A stretch of 64,000 nucleotides of DNA from Trueperella pyogenes (GTDB taxonomy: Bacteria > Actinomycetota > Actinomycetes > Actinomycetales > Actinomycetaceae), in NCBI RefSeq assembly GCF_001070855.1, contig NZ_JVLH01000009.1:186001-250000 (forward strand), in the 5' to 3' direction. Below are positions 32,053-41,057 of this stretch, in pieces. A program made the translations under genes and the position numbers. Position 1 is the first letter of the stretch. The number at the start of each line of letters is the position of its first letter. The notes beneath the pieces were generated by a model. The model had not been told where the DNA came from. It did not search any database and saw nothing but the letters and a program-made list of their open reading frames with translations.

Positions 32053-33213
32053 TTAGGAGGATTCCCCGCGGAAGGTCAGGCGCAGTATCCACGTATTCCC
32101 CTGGCTCCCCCAGGTCATCTCCCCTTCCGAGGCCGCCCGCTCACGCAGTCCTTCCAATCCGGCTCCTCCCCCTGCCGAGGCCTCCGAATAGCTGCGTGAA
32201 TACCCGTCGTTTTCCACCAGGACCTCATCAGGTGTCAGGCGGACACTGATTGTGGAGGGACGAGCGTGAGTAATCGCGTTGGCAGTCCCCTCTCGGATGA
32301 CATGTGCAGCCAAAGTTGCCCTGGGACCGGGTGGGATTTCGCCCTGAATGTCAGCGATAAATTCGATTCCCGCTTGCTCGCATAGTTCACGGGCCGACTC
32401 GACCTCTTCCTCGGCGGACAGGCTTCGCGAAGCAGCGATGATTCCACGCAGATCTTCTTTTGCCTGGCGGGATAACTCCAGGGTCTGCGCAATCTGCTCA
32501 CTGGCCTCGGCAATCTTTCCCACGGAAAGCAAGCGCTGGGCGAGCTCATTCTTCATGGTGATGACCGTCAGCGAGTGCCCCAAAATATCGTGAAGATCCC
32601 CGGCAAAACGCAGGCGCTCGCGCTCGCGAACCAGGCTGATTGCTTGGCGTTGACGTTGTTGCTCTGAGTGGCGATTATCGAAACTGCGGCGCACGGCCAG
32701 GGTTAATCCCAAAACCATCAGCAGCGCGATGATCGCATAGCTCAAGGCCACTGCGTCGATACTGCCAATGGGCAGCAAGATGGCAATGACTTCCCAGCCG
32801 ACAAGTGCCACTAGGCCGGGAACCACATATCTCTTGGGAGCTTGAAGGTTCCAGCCTGCAATCGAGTAGGTGATGAAAAGGGCCGAGGTTACTCGCGATG
32901 CGCCGGCGACAACCAGGACGAGTCCCAGTGCAATCACCAGGGCCAGCAAGATCCCGTGCGAGATCCACATTTTCTTGGTGATGCGCGCTCCCCATTCAGG
33001 GGTTGGATTGACGATGTAAATTGCGATATCAGCAGCGGCAACACCAAAGACCAGGGTGAGGATCAGCGCGATCATCCTGGGAGATTCAACGGAAGGAATC
33101 ATCCCCAAGGGAAAGGCCAAGAAAACCAGGTAGGGCAGCGCCCACAGCACCGCGGACAAGCGCGGGTGACGCTGTGACCACGAGGCATCTGTCCCCTGAG
33201 TTTTGGTGCTCAT
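32053..33213 (-). CDS. Sensor histidine kinase, DesK-like (HisKA_3)
   Basis: A 386-residue membrane sensor. Five to six hydrophobic helices occupy residues 20-170. The dimerisation/phosphorylation domain has RLRFAGDLHDILGHSLTVI with the phospho-His, and the ATPase domain has HVIREGTANAITHA (N box) and GGGAGLEGLRERA (G box). GGAAGGA precedes the ATG. Membrane-embedded sensor domains of this type respond to membrane state or membrane-active compounds; with the adjacent ABC-2 exporter a role in sensing an exported or toxic lipophilic compound is plausible. Confidence 0.9.
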   Translation of the reverse strand: MSTKTQGTDASWSQRHPRLSAVLWALPYLVFLAFPLGMIPSVESPRMIALILTLVFGVAAADIAIYIVNPTPEWGARITKKMWISHGILLALVIALGLVLVVAGASRVTSALFITYSIAGWNLQAPKRYVVPGLVALVGWEVIAILLPIGSIDAVALSYAIIALLMVLGLTLAVRRSFDNRHSEQQRQRQAISLVRERERLRFAGDLHDILGHSLTVITMKNELAQRLLSVGKIAEASEQIAQTLELSRQAKEDLRGIIAASRSLSAEEEVESARELCEQAGIEFIADIQGEIPPGPRATLAAHVIREGTANAITHARPSTISVRLTPDEVLVENDGYSRSYSEASAGGGAGLEGLRERAASEGEMTWGSQGNTWILRLTFRGESS

Positions 33214-33279
33214 TCCGGTCCTTCCCCAGTCATTGGCAATGAAAGTAGTGCGAGAGCGCGCCCGACTGCGCCGGACTTC

Positions 33280-34080
33280 TTAGCGATCAGTGTCCCTGCG
33301 CTGTGCCCAGATCGCAAGCAGTGCCATGGGAACAAACCACGCGACCGTGGAAATCACCCATTTCCATTCGAAATTATCGAAACCGTAGAGGGGCAGCTGA
33401 GAGAGGTTGAAGAGTCCATAGAAGGGGCTATAGGGAGCGAGCGTCTTAAATATCGACCCCATGGAGCTAATCGGAATGAACATTCCCGCAAGGAAAGCAC
33501 CCAAGACAACGACACCATTAATCACCGCGAAGGCAGTATCTGAGCGCATGAGGAAGGCCAGCGCCAGACCAAGGGCCGCGGAAATCACCGACGCAGCCAA
33601 GGTGATGAGCCCACTTTCAACCCAGGCCTCGGGTCTCATTCGTGCTCCGGTCGCGTATCCGAAGGTATAGGTAATGACAATAACCAGGGCGCTCATAGAG
33701 ATCGCCGCGATCAAACGGGAAAAGATGAAGGCGCCCGAACCCACGGGGGACAGTGCAAAGAGCCTGGAGATTCCAGAGGTTCGCTCAAGTGCGACAACGG
33801 TTGCAGCCGATGCGGCAGCGATCATTACGCCGTACAGGGTCATTGACACCAAAACCGTTGCGCCAATATTTGCATTGATCGCCCACTCTTTCGAGTACTC
33901 CTGCCCTGCTCCAAACATCATGTACATGAAGATCGGAAGGATCAGCGCGAAGGCGAACATAGCGGGATTGAGAACCAGCTTCAGGAATGACTTCCAGGTG
34001 AGAAGCCCAAATCCCTGCCAGGAGCTCAGTGCCCGGCGGCTGATCCAGGGGTTTGTTGCTGCGTGAGTGTGAGTCGTCAT
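33280..34080 (-). CDS. ABC-2 type exporter permease
   Basis: A 266-residue membrane protein with six helices typical of ABC-2 permeases, including the LERTSGISRLFALSPVGSGAF coupling region and the GVVVLGAFLAGMFIPISSM segment. It pairs with the ATPase encoded 65 bases upstream. AAGGATTC precedes the ATG. Substrate unknown. Confidence 0.88.
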   Translation of the reverse strand: MTTHTHAATNPWISRRALSSWQGFGLLTWKSFLKLVLNPAMFAFALILPIFMYMMFGAGQEYSKEWAINANIGATVLVSMTLYGVMIAAASAATVVALERTSGISRLFALSPVGSGAFIFSRLIAAISMSALVIVITYTFGYATGARMRPEAWVESGLITLAASVISAALGLALAFLMRSDTAFAVINGVVVLGAFLAGMFIPISSMGSIFKTLAPYSPFYGLFNLSQLPLYGFDNFEWKWVISTVAWFVPMALLAIWAQRRDTDR

Positions 34081-34145
34081 TGTGAATCCTTAGAGAAGAG
34101 GTGCGAGGTGGCCAAAGTGAAAGACAGGACTTCGTGCCCTGCGTT

Positions 34146-35132
34146 CTACTGCGTGAGCTCGGCGAAAACATCCTCGAGGCTGGAGAAAACAACCTCGAAT
34201 TCGCATGCTTGGGGAATAGCGACGATGTGTCGAGCGGCCTCGTCAGAGAAGGTCGTGTGGAACTCCACGCGTAGCCAATGATCGGCAGCCAAGTCCTCTT
34301 CGCCTAAGGAAGCGGGGGAGGAATCGGGGGAATCGACCTCGGCAATATCGGAAAGCTCCCACACTGTCCCAAGCTCAGCCGCACGCGCGGCCAGTCCTGC
34401 ACGCACTCCCTCAAGAGAGGAAGCAGGGATAGAGAAGGCCAGGCGCGTCGACGAGTGCGCTCGGCGGATTTCTTCGGTGGGGGCGTCGGCGCTCACGCGG
34501 CCCGCATTGACGATGACCGTACGCTGAGCGTAGTCCTGCGCCTCGGCCAGGTAGTGAGTGGCGAAAAGGATCGTCTTACCTTTCGAGGCCTGGGTACTCA
34601 TGAGATCCCAGAACTCCTTGCGCATGGTGACGTCCATTCCGGCGGTCGGTTCGTCGAGAATGATGAGTTCTGGGTCAGGAATGAGCGCCATTGCTAGGCG
34701 AACGCGTTGCTGCTCACCACCGGATAGCTTGCGGATTTTGCGGCCAAGAAGGTGTCGAAGGTGGGTTTCTTCGACAAGGGGGTCAATGGACTCGGTGCGC
34801 TTGTAGACGCGCGAGAAGAGTTTGAGGATTTCTGCGACGCTGTAGTCACCAGGAAGCGAACCCGATTGAAGAACGACACCGATCAGGCCGCGGCGGATTG
34901 CTTCTTTGGCGCTCATGCCAAAAACTTCAACGCTTCCGCTATCTGCCTGTTGAAGGCCAAGAATGATGTCAATTGTTGTGCTTTTTCCTGCGCCATTTCG
35001 GCCAAGGAAAGCAACGATTTCACCGGAATCAACGCGCAGGTTCATGCCCTTGAGCGCGTGCACATTCCCGTAGGTCTTCACCAGGTCTTTCGCGAGGATC
35101 ACTGGGGTCGTGGTTTGAGTGTCCGTGTTCAT
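34146..35132 (-). CDS. ABC exporter ATPase
   Basis: A 328-residue ATP-binding subunit. Walker A is GRNGAGKST, the signature LSGGEQQRVRLAMAL, Walker B LIILDEPTAGMD, and the H-loop ATHYL. About 90 residues follow the ATPase domain, as in DrrA/YxlF-type exporters. First gene of ATPase-permease-kinase-regulator. The upstream region carries a 16-base palindrome (35190-35205) that may bind the response regulator. Confidence 0.9.
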   Translation of the reverse strand: MNTDTQTTTPVILAKDLVKTYGNVHALKGMNLRVDSGEIVAFLGRNGAGKSTTIDIILGLQQADSGSVEVFGMSAKEAIRRGLIGVVLQSGSLPGDYSVAEILKLFSRVYKRTESIDPLVEETHLRHLLGRKIRKLSGGEQQRVRLAMALIPDPELIILDEPTAGMDVTMRKEFWDLMSTQASKGKTILFATHYLAEAQDYAQRTVIVNAGRVSADAPTEEIRRAHSSTRLAFSIPASSLEGVRAGLAARAAELGTVWELSDIAEVDSPDSSPASLGEEDLAADHWLRVEFHTTFSDEAARHIVAIPQACEFEVVFSSLEDVFAELTQ

Positions 35133-35189
35133 GCTTTAAGTCAAGCCTGTGAGGGACATCGACAACAGTGTCGTTTTTACGAAGTTTCA

Positions 35190-35205
35190 CATGACAATTG
35201 TCATG
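35190..35205. promoter_or_regulatory. Perfect 16-base palindrome upstream of the ABC/two-component operon
   Basis: The sequence catgacaattgtcatg lies 58 bases before the ATPase start and 36 before the divergent acetyltransferase start. One half, TTGTCA, could be a -35 element in either direction. An imperfect dyad gacaacagtgtc is nearby at about 35161-35172. NarL/DesR-type regulators often bind such sites, and the cognate regulator is in the operon. Confidence 0.55.
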
Positions 35206-35240
35206 AGGCAGCCGATGCGGGTGAAATTTAGTATGGAAGG

Positions 35241-35861
35241 GTGAGTTCAAGCGAGTCATCTCTTATCACTTTGCCCATCCGCCGTCATTCCCACTTCTAC
35301 CCGCAGGTTCGTCGCCTCCTTGCCGAGGCCTTTCCACCCGCCGAACTCATTCCTGAATGGGTGATGAATGCGCTTGCACTACGCCGTTCTATTGATTTCA
35401 CGGCGTATTTTGATCCGGAAGAGCCCTCGGGCTTTTGCGGAGTGACTTTTACTATTCACTCAGATGATTTGCTTTTTGTCGTGTTTTTAGCAACGAATCC
35501 CGCGCTTCGCTCACGGGGATATGGAACACGAATTCTTGACCAGTTGAAGGAGCGTTTCCCCGGTTTTGCCATTGCTTTGGAAATCGAGCCAATGACTACC
35601 GATGCTTCTAATTTCCATCAGCGCGAAAGGCGACTGGCCTTCTATCAGCGCAATGGCTTCGTCGAAACCGGATTGTATACGGACTATGAAGGAGATCAGT
35701 ACGAGGTTTTGCGCTATCTTCCCTCTCGTCTTCCGGGCGAAGCGCATCAGGGTATGCAGTATGCAGATCTAGGAGTTTTACGCAGTAGCCTTGAGGAGCT
35801 TCTTGCGTCACTGGCCATACCGGTCTACATTCCCACCATCCACGTCGGTATTAGGGGATAG
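35241..35861 (+). CDS. GNAT-family N-acetyltransferase
   Basis: A 206-residue acetyltransferase-like protein. The acetyl-CoA binding motif A reads NPALRSRGYGTRIL, and the end of the fold is RRLAFYQRNGFVETG. About 40 residues after the GNAT core are unassigned. Substrate unknown. The GTG at 35241 lies seven bases after TAGTAT, a good -10, with no well-placed Shine-Dalgarno, so the transcript may be leaderless. Confidence 0.8.
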   Translation: MSSSESSLITLPIRRHSHFYPQVRRLLAEAFPPAELIPEWVMNALALRRSIDFTAYFDPEEPSGFCGVTFTIHSDDLLFVVFLATNPALRSRGYGTRILDQLKERFPGFAIALEIEPMTTDASNFHQRERRLAFYQRNGFVETGLYTDYEGDQYEVLRYLPSRLPGEAHQGMQYADLGVLRSSLEELLASLAIPVYIPTIHVGIRG

Positions 35862-35879
35862 CCGAGGCCGCGGTCGCTG

Positions 35880-37013
35880 CTACGCGAGAGGGTCTGGTAG
35901 GTCGCGGTGGTCGTTGGGAATCAACACCGTCGGGTCAGGCACAGAACCATCAGAAGAACGAATCCCACTTTCATAACTAAACTCCGTATTCTTCTCGCGA
36001 AGAATAACCGTCACAAGCCCACCATTCTTCTTATCTTCCCACGCAAGGTAATGACCGACCCCAGGTACCGAACTGGCATAGTCATACACCAACTCATAGC
36101 CCAGCGGATTCAAATGAGAATTTCCCATCTCAATAACCTGCCCCGCATCACGCGGACCACACTGAACACGCTGACTCTCAAACCAATACCGCTTAACAAC
36201 ATCCTTCGCATCCGCATCTATCTCACTAGGCGAAAGAGCTACGTAATACGGTGAATCACCAACAACTTCGTCTCTGAAACTCAAAATCCCCGGCTCAACC
36301 TCACGCTCAAACACCTCAACCGACTGACGATCACGCAACAACTCACTGCCAACAGTCTCTGGAAATTCAGGTGCATCCCGATCCAAATACCGAATACTGG
36401 GAAAACTAGAACTCACGTATCCAGCAATATCCCGAGAATCATTAGGAATCAACACCCGCGGATCAGGCACAGAACCATCAGAAGGACGATCTTGGGTGTC
36501 ATATTGAAAAGTTATTGACTGATCTCTAATTAAGAGTTCAACATGTCCTCCATTCTTTTTGTCACGCCAAACCAGACGCTCCTGATCATGCACAATCGAT
36601 ACATACCCAAGGGGTTCGAGATACCGGCCGAGAATTTCTTCAACGCGGTCTGGGGATTGGGCACCCCCACGTACTCTCTGACTGGACAGCTCCCATCCAT
36701 CGTAGAGACGACTAATTTCGCTCTTCTCAGTCTCAGGACGAAGAGACTGAGAACCACTAAAAATTTCATTTCGTGCGGCAAGAATGCGCGGCTCAACATC
36801 ACGCTGAAAGGCCTCAATCGACACGCGCTTCTCCAAAGGAAGATCCCCACCCTCACGCGGGGGATCATCGATGTAAGGGAGCGAGATAATTCCAATAAAC
36901 ACCCATATCGCGAATAGGAATCCCACCACTGCACCTACAAAACGCAGCACGTACCGCAAATAGCGCTTTACGCGCCCTCGCTGCACTCCACGCGTGGACT
37001 GCGAATCAGACAC
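35880..37013 (-). CDS. Membrane-anchored protein with a tandemly duplicated extracytoplasmic domain
   Basis: I do not recognise a family. Residues 1-20 are basic, one membrane helix follows at about 22-44, and the rest is probably outside the cell. Two copies of a domain of about 130 residues follow (about 65-195 and 231-372). Each begins with EAFQRDVEPRIL or EVFEREVEPGIL, contains W[RE]DKKNGG and ends GSVPDP-x-VLIPND. Part of the repeat is nearly identical in DNA: 35917-35960 and 36445-36488 differ at four of 44 positions. The third of three consecutive GTG codons (37013) is best spaced from AGGAGG. Confidence 0.75.
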   Translation of the reverse strand: MSDSQSTRGVQRGRVKRYLRYVLRFVGAVVGFLFAIWVFIGIISLPYIDDPPREGGDLPLEKRVSIEAFQRDVEPRILAARNEIFSGSQSLRPETEKSEISRLYDGWELSSQRVRGGAQSPDRVEEILGRYLEPLGYVSIVHDQERLVWRDKKNGGHVELLIRDQSITFQYDTQDRPSDGSVPDPRVLIPNDSRDIAGYVSSSFPSIRYLDRDAPEFPETVGSELLRDRQSVEVFEREVEPGILSFRDEVVGDSPYYVALSPSEIDADAKDVVKRYWFESQRVQCGPRDAGQVIEMGNSHLNPLGYELVYDYASSVPGVGHYLAWEDKKNGGLVTVILREKNTEFSYESGIRSSDGSVPDPTVLIPNDHRDLPDPLA

Positions 37014-37090
37014 CACCACACCTCCTCGCCGTCGTTGAGGTCAACCTCAGCCTAACGAAGAAAGCTGATTCAGCAAGTAATTACTCGACA

Positions 37091-37585
37091 CTATTTCGAT
37101 ATTTGAGAAAACAACCCATCGTAGGCAATTCGCGGGCACTGGCCTCGTACCGAAATCATCCCGCACGGCTCAAAGCCATAAGCCTCCAGCGCTCGACGCA
37201 TCGGTCCGTTATCAAGGTGCGTATCGCAGCGCAAATACGGGACTTGTCCCGCGCAAAAGTCCATGACCACGCGAGTGACCCCACGGCCTCGGACGCTGGC
37301 AAGGCGATGGATCACGCCATACTCATCATCGAAGTGCCACGCACCATCAATCTGGGAATACTCCTCTTCCGGCCCGCGAGCGAAACTAAACACTGCCAAA
37401 GGCCCCTGTTCATCACAAACAAGGAAGCACTCGCCTCGTTCAATGTCGTTGAGCGCATCACTGCGGTTGGGGTAATCGCTGGGCCACTGCGTCGGGTTAC
37501 CGTTCGCCCGCATGAATTCCCGAGCATGATCAAAAGCAGACTCGATGAAATCCAGATCCTCGGAAGTGGCAGGGCGTATGAACAT
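37091..37585 (-). CDS. GNAT-family N-acetyltransferase
   Basis: A 164-residue protein starting MFIRPATSEDLDFIESAF, the usual GNAT N-terminus, with RLASVRGRGVTRVVMDF as the acetyl-CoA motif and LRCDTHLDNGPMRRALEAYGFEPCG as the end of the fold. Substrate unknown. The frame is open to 37657, but the ATG at 37585 gives the canonical N-terminus. TACCCT lies seven bases upstream, suggesting a leaderless mRNA. Divergent from rarD. Confidence 0.82.
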   Translation of the reverse strand: MFIRPATSEDLDFIESAFDHAREFMRANGNPTQWPSDYPNRSDALNDIERGECFLVCDEQGPLAVFSFARGPEEEYSQIDGAWHFDDEYGVIHRLASVRGRGVTRVVMDFCAGQVPYLRCDTHLDNGPMRRALEAYGFEPCGMISVRGQCPRIAYDGLFSQISK

Positions 37586-37659
37586 GCCATCAGGGTAGCC
37601 CACACAAAAATCGCACACACCACCGGGCACTTCCCTACCCAAACCGATACCCTGCATCT

Positions 37660-38601
37660 ATGGCCAGCGAACATCCCACACGACACGAGCACTTCGGTAA
37701 GTACCTTGCACTAGGTATTGGTACCCATGTCTTATGGGGTTTCTTCCCGCTCTATTTCCACCTGCTTGATCCCGCAGGTTCTCTAGAGATCATCGTCCAC
37801 CGCGCACTGTGGGCCTTCATTGCGTGCTTTATCGCCTTGGCCTTGACCCGCTCACTGCCGCGAGTGTGGCGCATTGTCCACGACCCCTCGATCACATGGC
37901 CTCTAGTCGCAGCGGGATTCCTTGTCGTTATCAACTGGACGACCTATATTTACGCGATCCTCATCGGACACACGACTGATGCCGCACTTGGCTATTACAT
38001 CAACCCCCTACTGACCGTTGCTCTGGGCATGATCGTCTTGCGCGAAAAGATCTCACGTCTTCAGGGAGTCGCATTAGTTTTGGGTGTGATCGCTGTCGCG
38101 GTCATTATTGTCGGCCTTGGGCGCTTGCCGTGGATCTCGCTGGCCTTACCCGCATCATTTGGCCTGTATTCCCTTGTGAAGAAGCAGGTCGCGCTCAAGG
38201 TCCGTCCCCTTGATGGAATGACGATCGAAACTGCCGTGGTCATCCCAATTCTTCTGGGTTACTACATCTACCTTGCCGCGCACGAGGCAACTTCTTTCCA
38301 TGCGCTTGCTCGCTTGGGAGACGGAGCCATGTCGTGGCAGCTTCACCTGGCTCTTCTGATTGGTTCGGGAATCCTCACCGTCATCCCGCTGCTCACTTTC
38401 GCCAAAGCCTCCCAGGGCCTGCCTCTTGGCCTTTTAGGCTTCTTGCAGTACATCTCGCCCAGCATTCAGCTGATCATCGGCGTCTGCATTTTCCACGAGC
38501 ACATGGAGCCCACGCGCTGGATTGCAACCGGCATCGTCTGGGTTGCACTGGCTTTACTCAGCGTGGACGGTCTGCTTAAAGTACGCCGCTCCAAACAATA
38601 G
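37660..38601 (+). CDS. rarD: RarD, EamA-family drug/metabolite transporter
   Basis: A 313-residue membrane protein with ten helices in two EamA halves. WGFFPLYFHLLDPAGSLEIIVHRALWAF is the RarD hallmark, followed by NWTTYIYAI and ALGYYINPLLTVALG. Function in cells is unclear; relatives were linked to chloramphenicol sensitivity. The ATG is six bases after TACCCT with no Shine-Dalgarno, so the transcript may be leaderless. Its 3' end overlaps that of the convergent LRV gene by 26 bases. Confidence 0.88.
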   Translation: MASEHPTRHEHFGKYLALGIGTHVLWGFFPLYFHLLDPAGSLEIIVHRALWAFIACFIALALTRSLPRVWRIVHDPSITWPLVAAGFLVVINWTTYIYAILIGHTTDAALGYYINPLLTVALGMIVLREKISRLQGVALVLGVIAVAVIIVGLGRLPWISLALPASFGLYSLVKKQVALKVRPLDGMTIETAVVIPILLGYYIYLAAHEATSFHALARLGDGAMSWQLHLALLIGSGILTVIPLLTFAKASQGLPLGLLGFLQYISPSIQLIIGVCIFHEHMEPTRWIATGIVWVALALLSVDGLLKVRRSKQ

Positions 38602-39130
38602 CGATCACACCCGCACAGAGCGCTATAAAGGCCCCAATTGCCCACACAAGAGCGGACCCGCCCCTTCCCTGTCCGGGTTCGCGCACGCGCTTGCCATTCG
38701 CAAAGGCCTCGAGGTCTTGAAGTGGCCCGCTTTGGCGCGGTTGTGCCCAGCTCCAGTCCACCGCTTCCCCCACTACCGAGGCCGGTGCCTGATCCTGCGC
38801 CGAGGCGTACTGTCCTGGGACCGGTGCCTCACTCTGCGGCGAGACCTGAGTCTGCGGCGCAGGGCTGCTTTGGGGGATTGGGAAGTAGTCAGCTTGAGGC
38901 TGAGAGGGAAATGCTCCACTTGGTGCGGCAACTCCCGAACCGTAGACGAACTGGGGCTCGCGCTGAGCATTCGTATCGATAATCCACTGGCGCAGCTGCG
39001 GGTACATGCTGGGGTTTTCCAAGAGCACGGCATGCAGGTCAGGGCGTGCGGCGGCAAGTTGGGCGATCAGTTCGGCAGGTAAAGAGGGATCAGCCGCTTG
39101 TGCAGGCGTGAAAGCGTTTAAGTCGTACAT
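38576..39130 (-). CDS. Variant leucine-rich-repeat protein with C-terminal membrane anchor
   Basis: A 184-residue protein. Residues 5-60 (ADPSLPAELIAQLAAARPD, ENPSMYPQLRQWI) match the variant leucine-rich repeat seen in many small actinobacterial proteins. Residues 65-150 are a Pro/Gln/Ser-rich linker, and the last 20 residues form a membrane helix. It is tail-anchored with the repeat domain facing the cytoplasm. Function unknown. It follows dnaB by 20 bases on the same strand. Confidence 0.75.
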   Translation of the reverse strand: MYDLNAFTPAQAADPSLPAELIAQLAAARPDLHAVLLENPSMYPQLRQWIIDTNAQREPQFVYGSGVAAPSGAFPSQPQADYFPIPQSSPAPQTQVSPQSEAPVPGQYASAQDQAPASVVGEAVDWSWAQPRQSGPLQDLEAFANGKRVREPGQGRGGSALVWAIGAFIALCAGVIAIVWSGVL

Positions 39131-39150
39131 ATCCCTCCTGACTCTTCAAA

Positions 39151-40494
39151 CTACACAGGTTCTTCGCGCGAAGTAAAGTTCGCAAAGCGTGCCATGTGCC
39201 CCTGGAAAAGCACACGAATAGTTCCCGTTTCACCGTTACGATGCTTGGCCAAAATAATATCGGCTTCACCCGGACGATCTTCAGAATTGTAGTATTCGGG
39301 ACGATGCAAGAGCATGATGATATCCGCGTCCTGTTCCAGCGAACCGGATTCACGCAGGTCACTCATCATCGGCTTCTTGTCGGTTCGCGCTTCGGGACCA
39401 CGGTTCAGCTGGGCGACTGCAACAACCGGAATATCCAGGTCCTTCGCAAGAAGCTTGAGGTTTCGCGACAGAACTGAAACTTCCTGCTGTCGAGATTCAA
39501 CCTGCTTACCCGTTGTCATCAACTGCAGGTAGTCGACAACAACAAGGCCCAGATTGTGCTGCTGCTTGAGGCGGTGACACTTTGAACGAATTTCCGTCAT
39601 GGTGACATTCGCCGAGTCATCAACAAAAATCGGAGCCTCGGAAATCTTGCCGGTTGTTTCAGAGACCTTGCGCCAGTCACGCTCGGTCATTTCGCCCTTC
39701 ATCATCTTGCTCATAAAAACTGAAGACTCGGCGGAAAGCATGCGCATCGCAATATCGTTTTGCGACATTTCCAGCGAGAAGATAACCGAGGTAATTCCGT
39801 GTTTGATCGAGGCCGAACGGCAAAAGTCCAGAGCCAAAGTCGACTTACCCATTGCGGGACGGGCTGCGACGATGATCATCTGCCCACCTCGCAGGCCACC
39901 GGTCATTCGATCAAGGTCAACGAACCCCGTGGGCACACCGGCAAGCTTGCCCTGATTGAGTTCAATCTGCTCCAGTTCGCCCAAAATATTCTCTGACATC
40001 TCTGCCATCGACACGTAGTCAGTTTGCGACTGGCGTTCGGCGACTGCGAAGATCTCAGCCTGTGCCTGGTCAACGATCTCATCGACGTCACCACCGGCAT
40101 CCGCGTAACCCAGCTGGACAACTCGCGTTCCTGCGGTTACCAGTCGACGCAAGATTGCGCGCTCCTTGACAATTCGCGCGTAGTAGCCGGCGTTTGCCGC
40201 GGTGGGAACTGCGGCAATAATCGAATGGATATACGAGGCCCCGCCAACCCTGGACAGGTCGCCCTGCCTTTGCAGTTCACCGACCACCGTCACGGCATCT
40301 GCGGGTTCTCCGCGCCCCATCAGATCAATGATCGTGTTGTGGATGATTTCGTGAGCGGGTTTGTAGTAATCCGACCCTCGAATTTCCTCGGTGACATCGG
40401 CAATAGCTTCCTTGGAGAGCATCATGGACCCCAAGACGGACATCTCAGCGTCGATGTCCTGAGGTGGGGTGCGATCAAAATCTTCCGATGCCAT
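39151..40494 (-). CDS. dnaB: Replicative DNA helicase DnaB
   Basis: Hexameric 5'-3' helicase of the replisome, 447 residues. The N-terminal domain starts PPQDIDAEMSVLGSMML, the RecA-like domain has Walker A ARPAMGKSTLA, Walker B LVVVDYLQLM, and the H4 region SDLRESGSLEQDADI. No intein is present. AGGAGAG precedes the ATG. In many actinobacteria it follows rplI directly; here it is divergent from the rpsF cluster, with a MATE gene and a DnaA-box cluster between. Confidence 0.95.
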   Translation of the reverse strand: MASEDFDRTPPQDIDAEMSVLGSMMLSKEAIADVTEEIRGSDYYKPAHEIIHNTIIDLMGRGEPADAVTVVGELQRQGDLSRVGGASYIHSIIAAVPTAANAGYYARIVKERAILRRLVTAGTRVVQLGYADAGGDVDEIVDQAQAEIFAVAERQSQTDYVSMAEMSENILGELEQIELNQGKLAGVPTGFVDLDRMTGGLRGGQMIIVAARPAMGKSTLALDFCRSASIKHGITSVIFSLEMSQNDIAMRMLSAESSVFMSKMMKGEMTERDWRKVSETTGKISEAPIFVDDSANVTMTEIRSKCHRLKQQHNLGLVVVDYLQLMTTGKQVESRQQEVSVLSRNLKLLAKDLDIPVVAVAQLNRGPEARTDKKPMMSDLRESGSLEQDADIIMLLHRPEYYNSEDRPGEADIILAKHRNGETGTIRVLFQGHMARFANFTSREEPV

Positions 40495-40630
40495 TAAGGG
40501 CTCTCCTAGGCGAATTTGTGCATGTGGACGGGATTAGCCTGCCGCGTCGATTCGAGCTACCGACGCAAAGCGCGTACACGCGAGAGTACTGCCAAGTGAG
40601 GAAGCGTGCCACCCTCAAGTTCAACACGAA

Positions 40631-40984
40631 TGTGGATGACGTGTGGATATCTTGTGGATTTGGCCGCGTGTCATCCACATGTCCTGTGGAAAGGTGTGGA
40701 TAACAGGTATTTCCCAAGCCCTCTCTCAGGCTATCCTCAGTTTTGAGATTCCCTAGAATCACGCCATTTTCCGAGTAAGATCTTTCCACAGATGTGTACA
40801 CAGACTGTGGATAAAAAGTGGAGCGAGAATCAGTGGATAACGATGACCAGCGCAAACATAAGCCTCAAGCGGAGATTGAAGGTTTACGCGCGTCACATTT
40901 ATCTATCCACGATGAATCGACATCAACTGAAAATGAGCACTCTGAACAGGGCCTATCCACAGATGAATCCACGTCAGTGGATAA
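40631..40984. other. Cluster of DnaA-box-like sequences between dnaB and the MATE gene
   Basis: Perfect boxes TGTGGATAA are at 40695-40703 and 40806-40814. One-mismatch boxes are at 40631, 40642, 40653, 40671 (opposite strand), 40832, 40953 (opposite strand) and 40976; two-mismatch forms at 40685, 40782 and 40903. That is at least nine within 355 bases. Such density is typical of oriC or of a DnaA-titrating/regulatory site. Genes to the left run mostly leftwards and those to the right rightwards. dnaA and dnaN are not here, so this is a candidate and not an assigned origin. Between 40495 and 40630 I see nothing. Confidence 0.75.
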
Positions 40985-41057
40985 ACACACACCTACTGAA
41001 GCATCCGATCCCATTCCCAGCATCCTTTCAGAAAAGACAGGTGACAGCACCCCTGTG

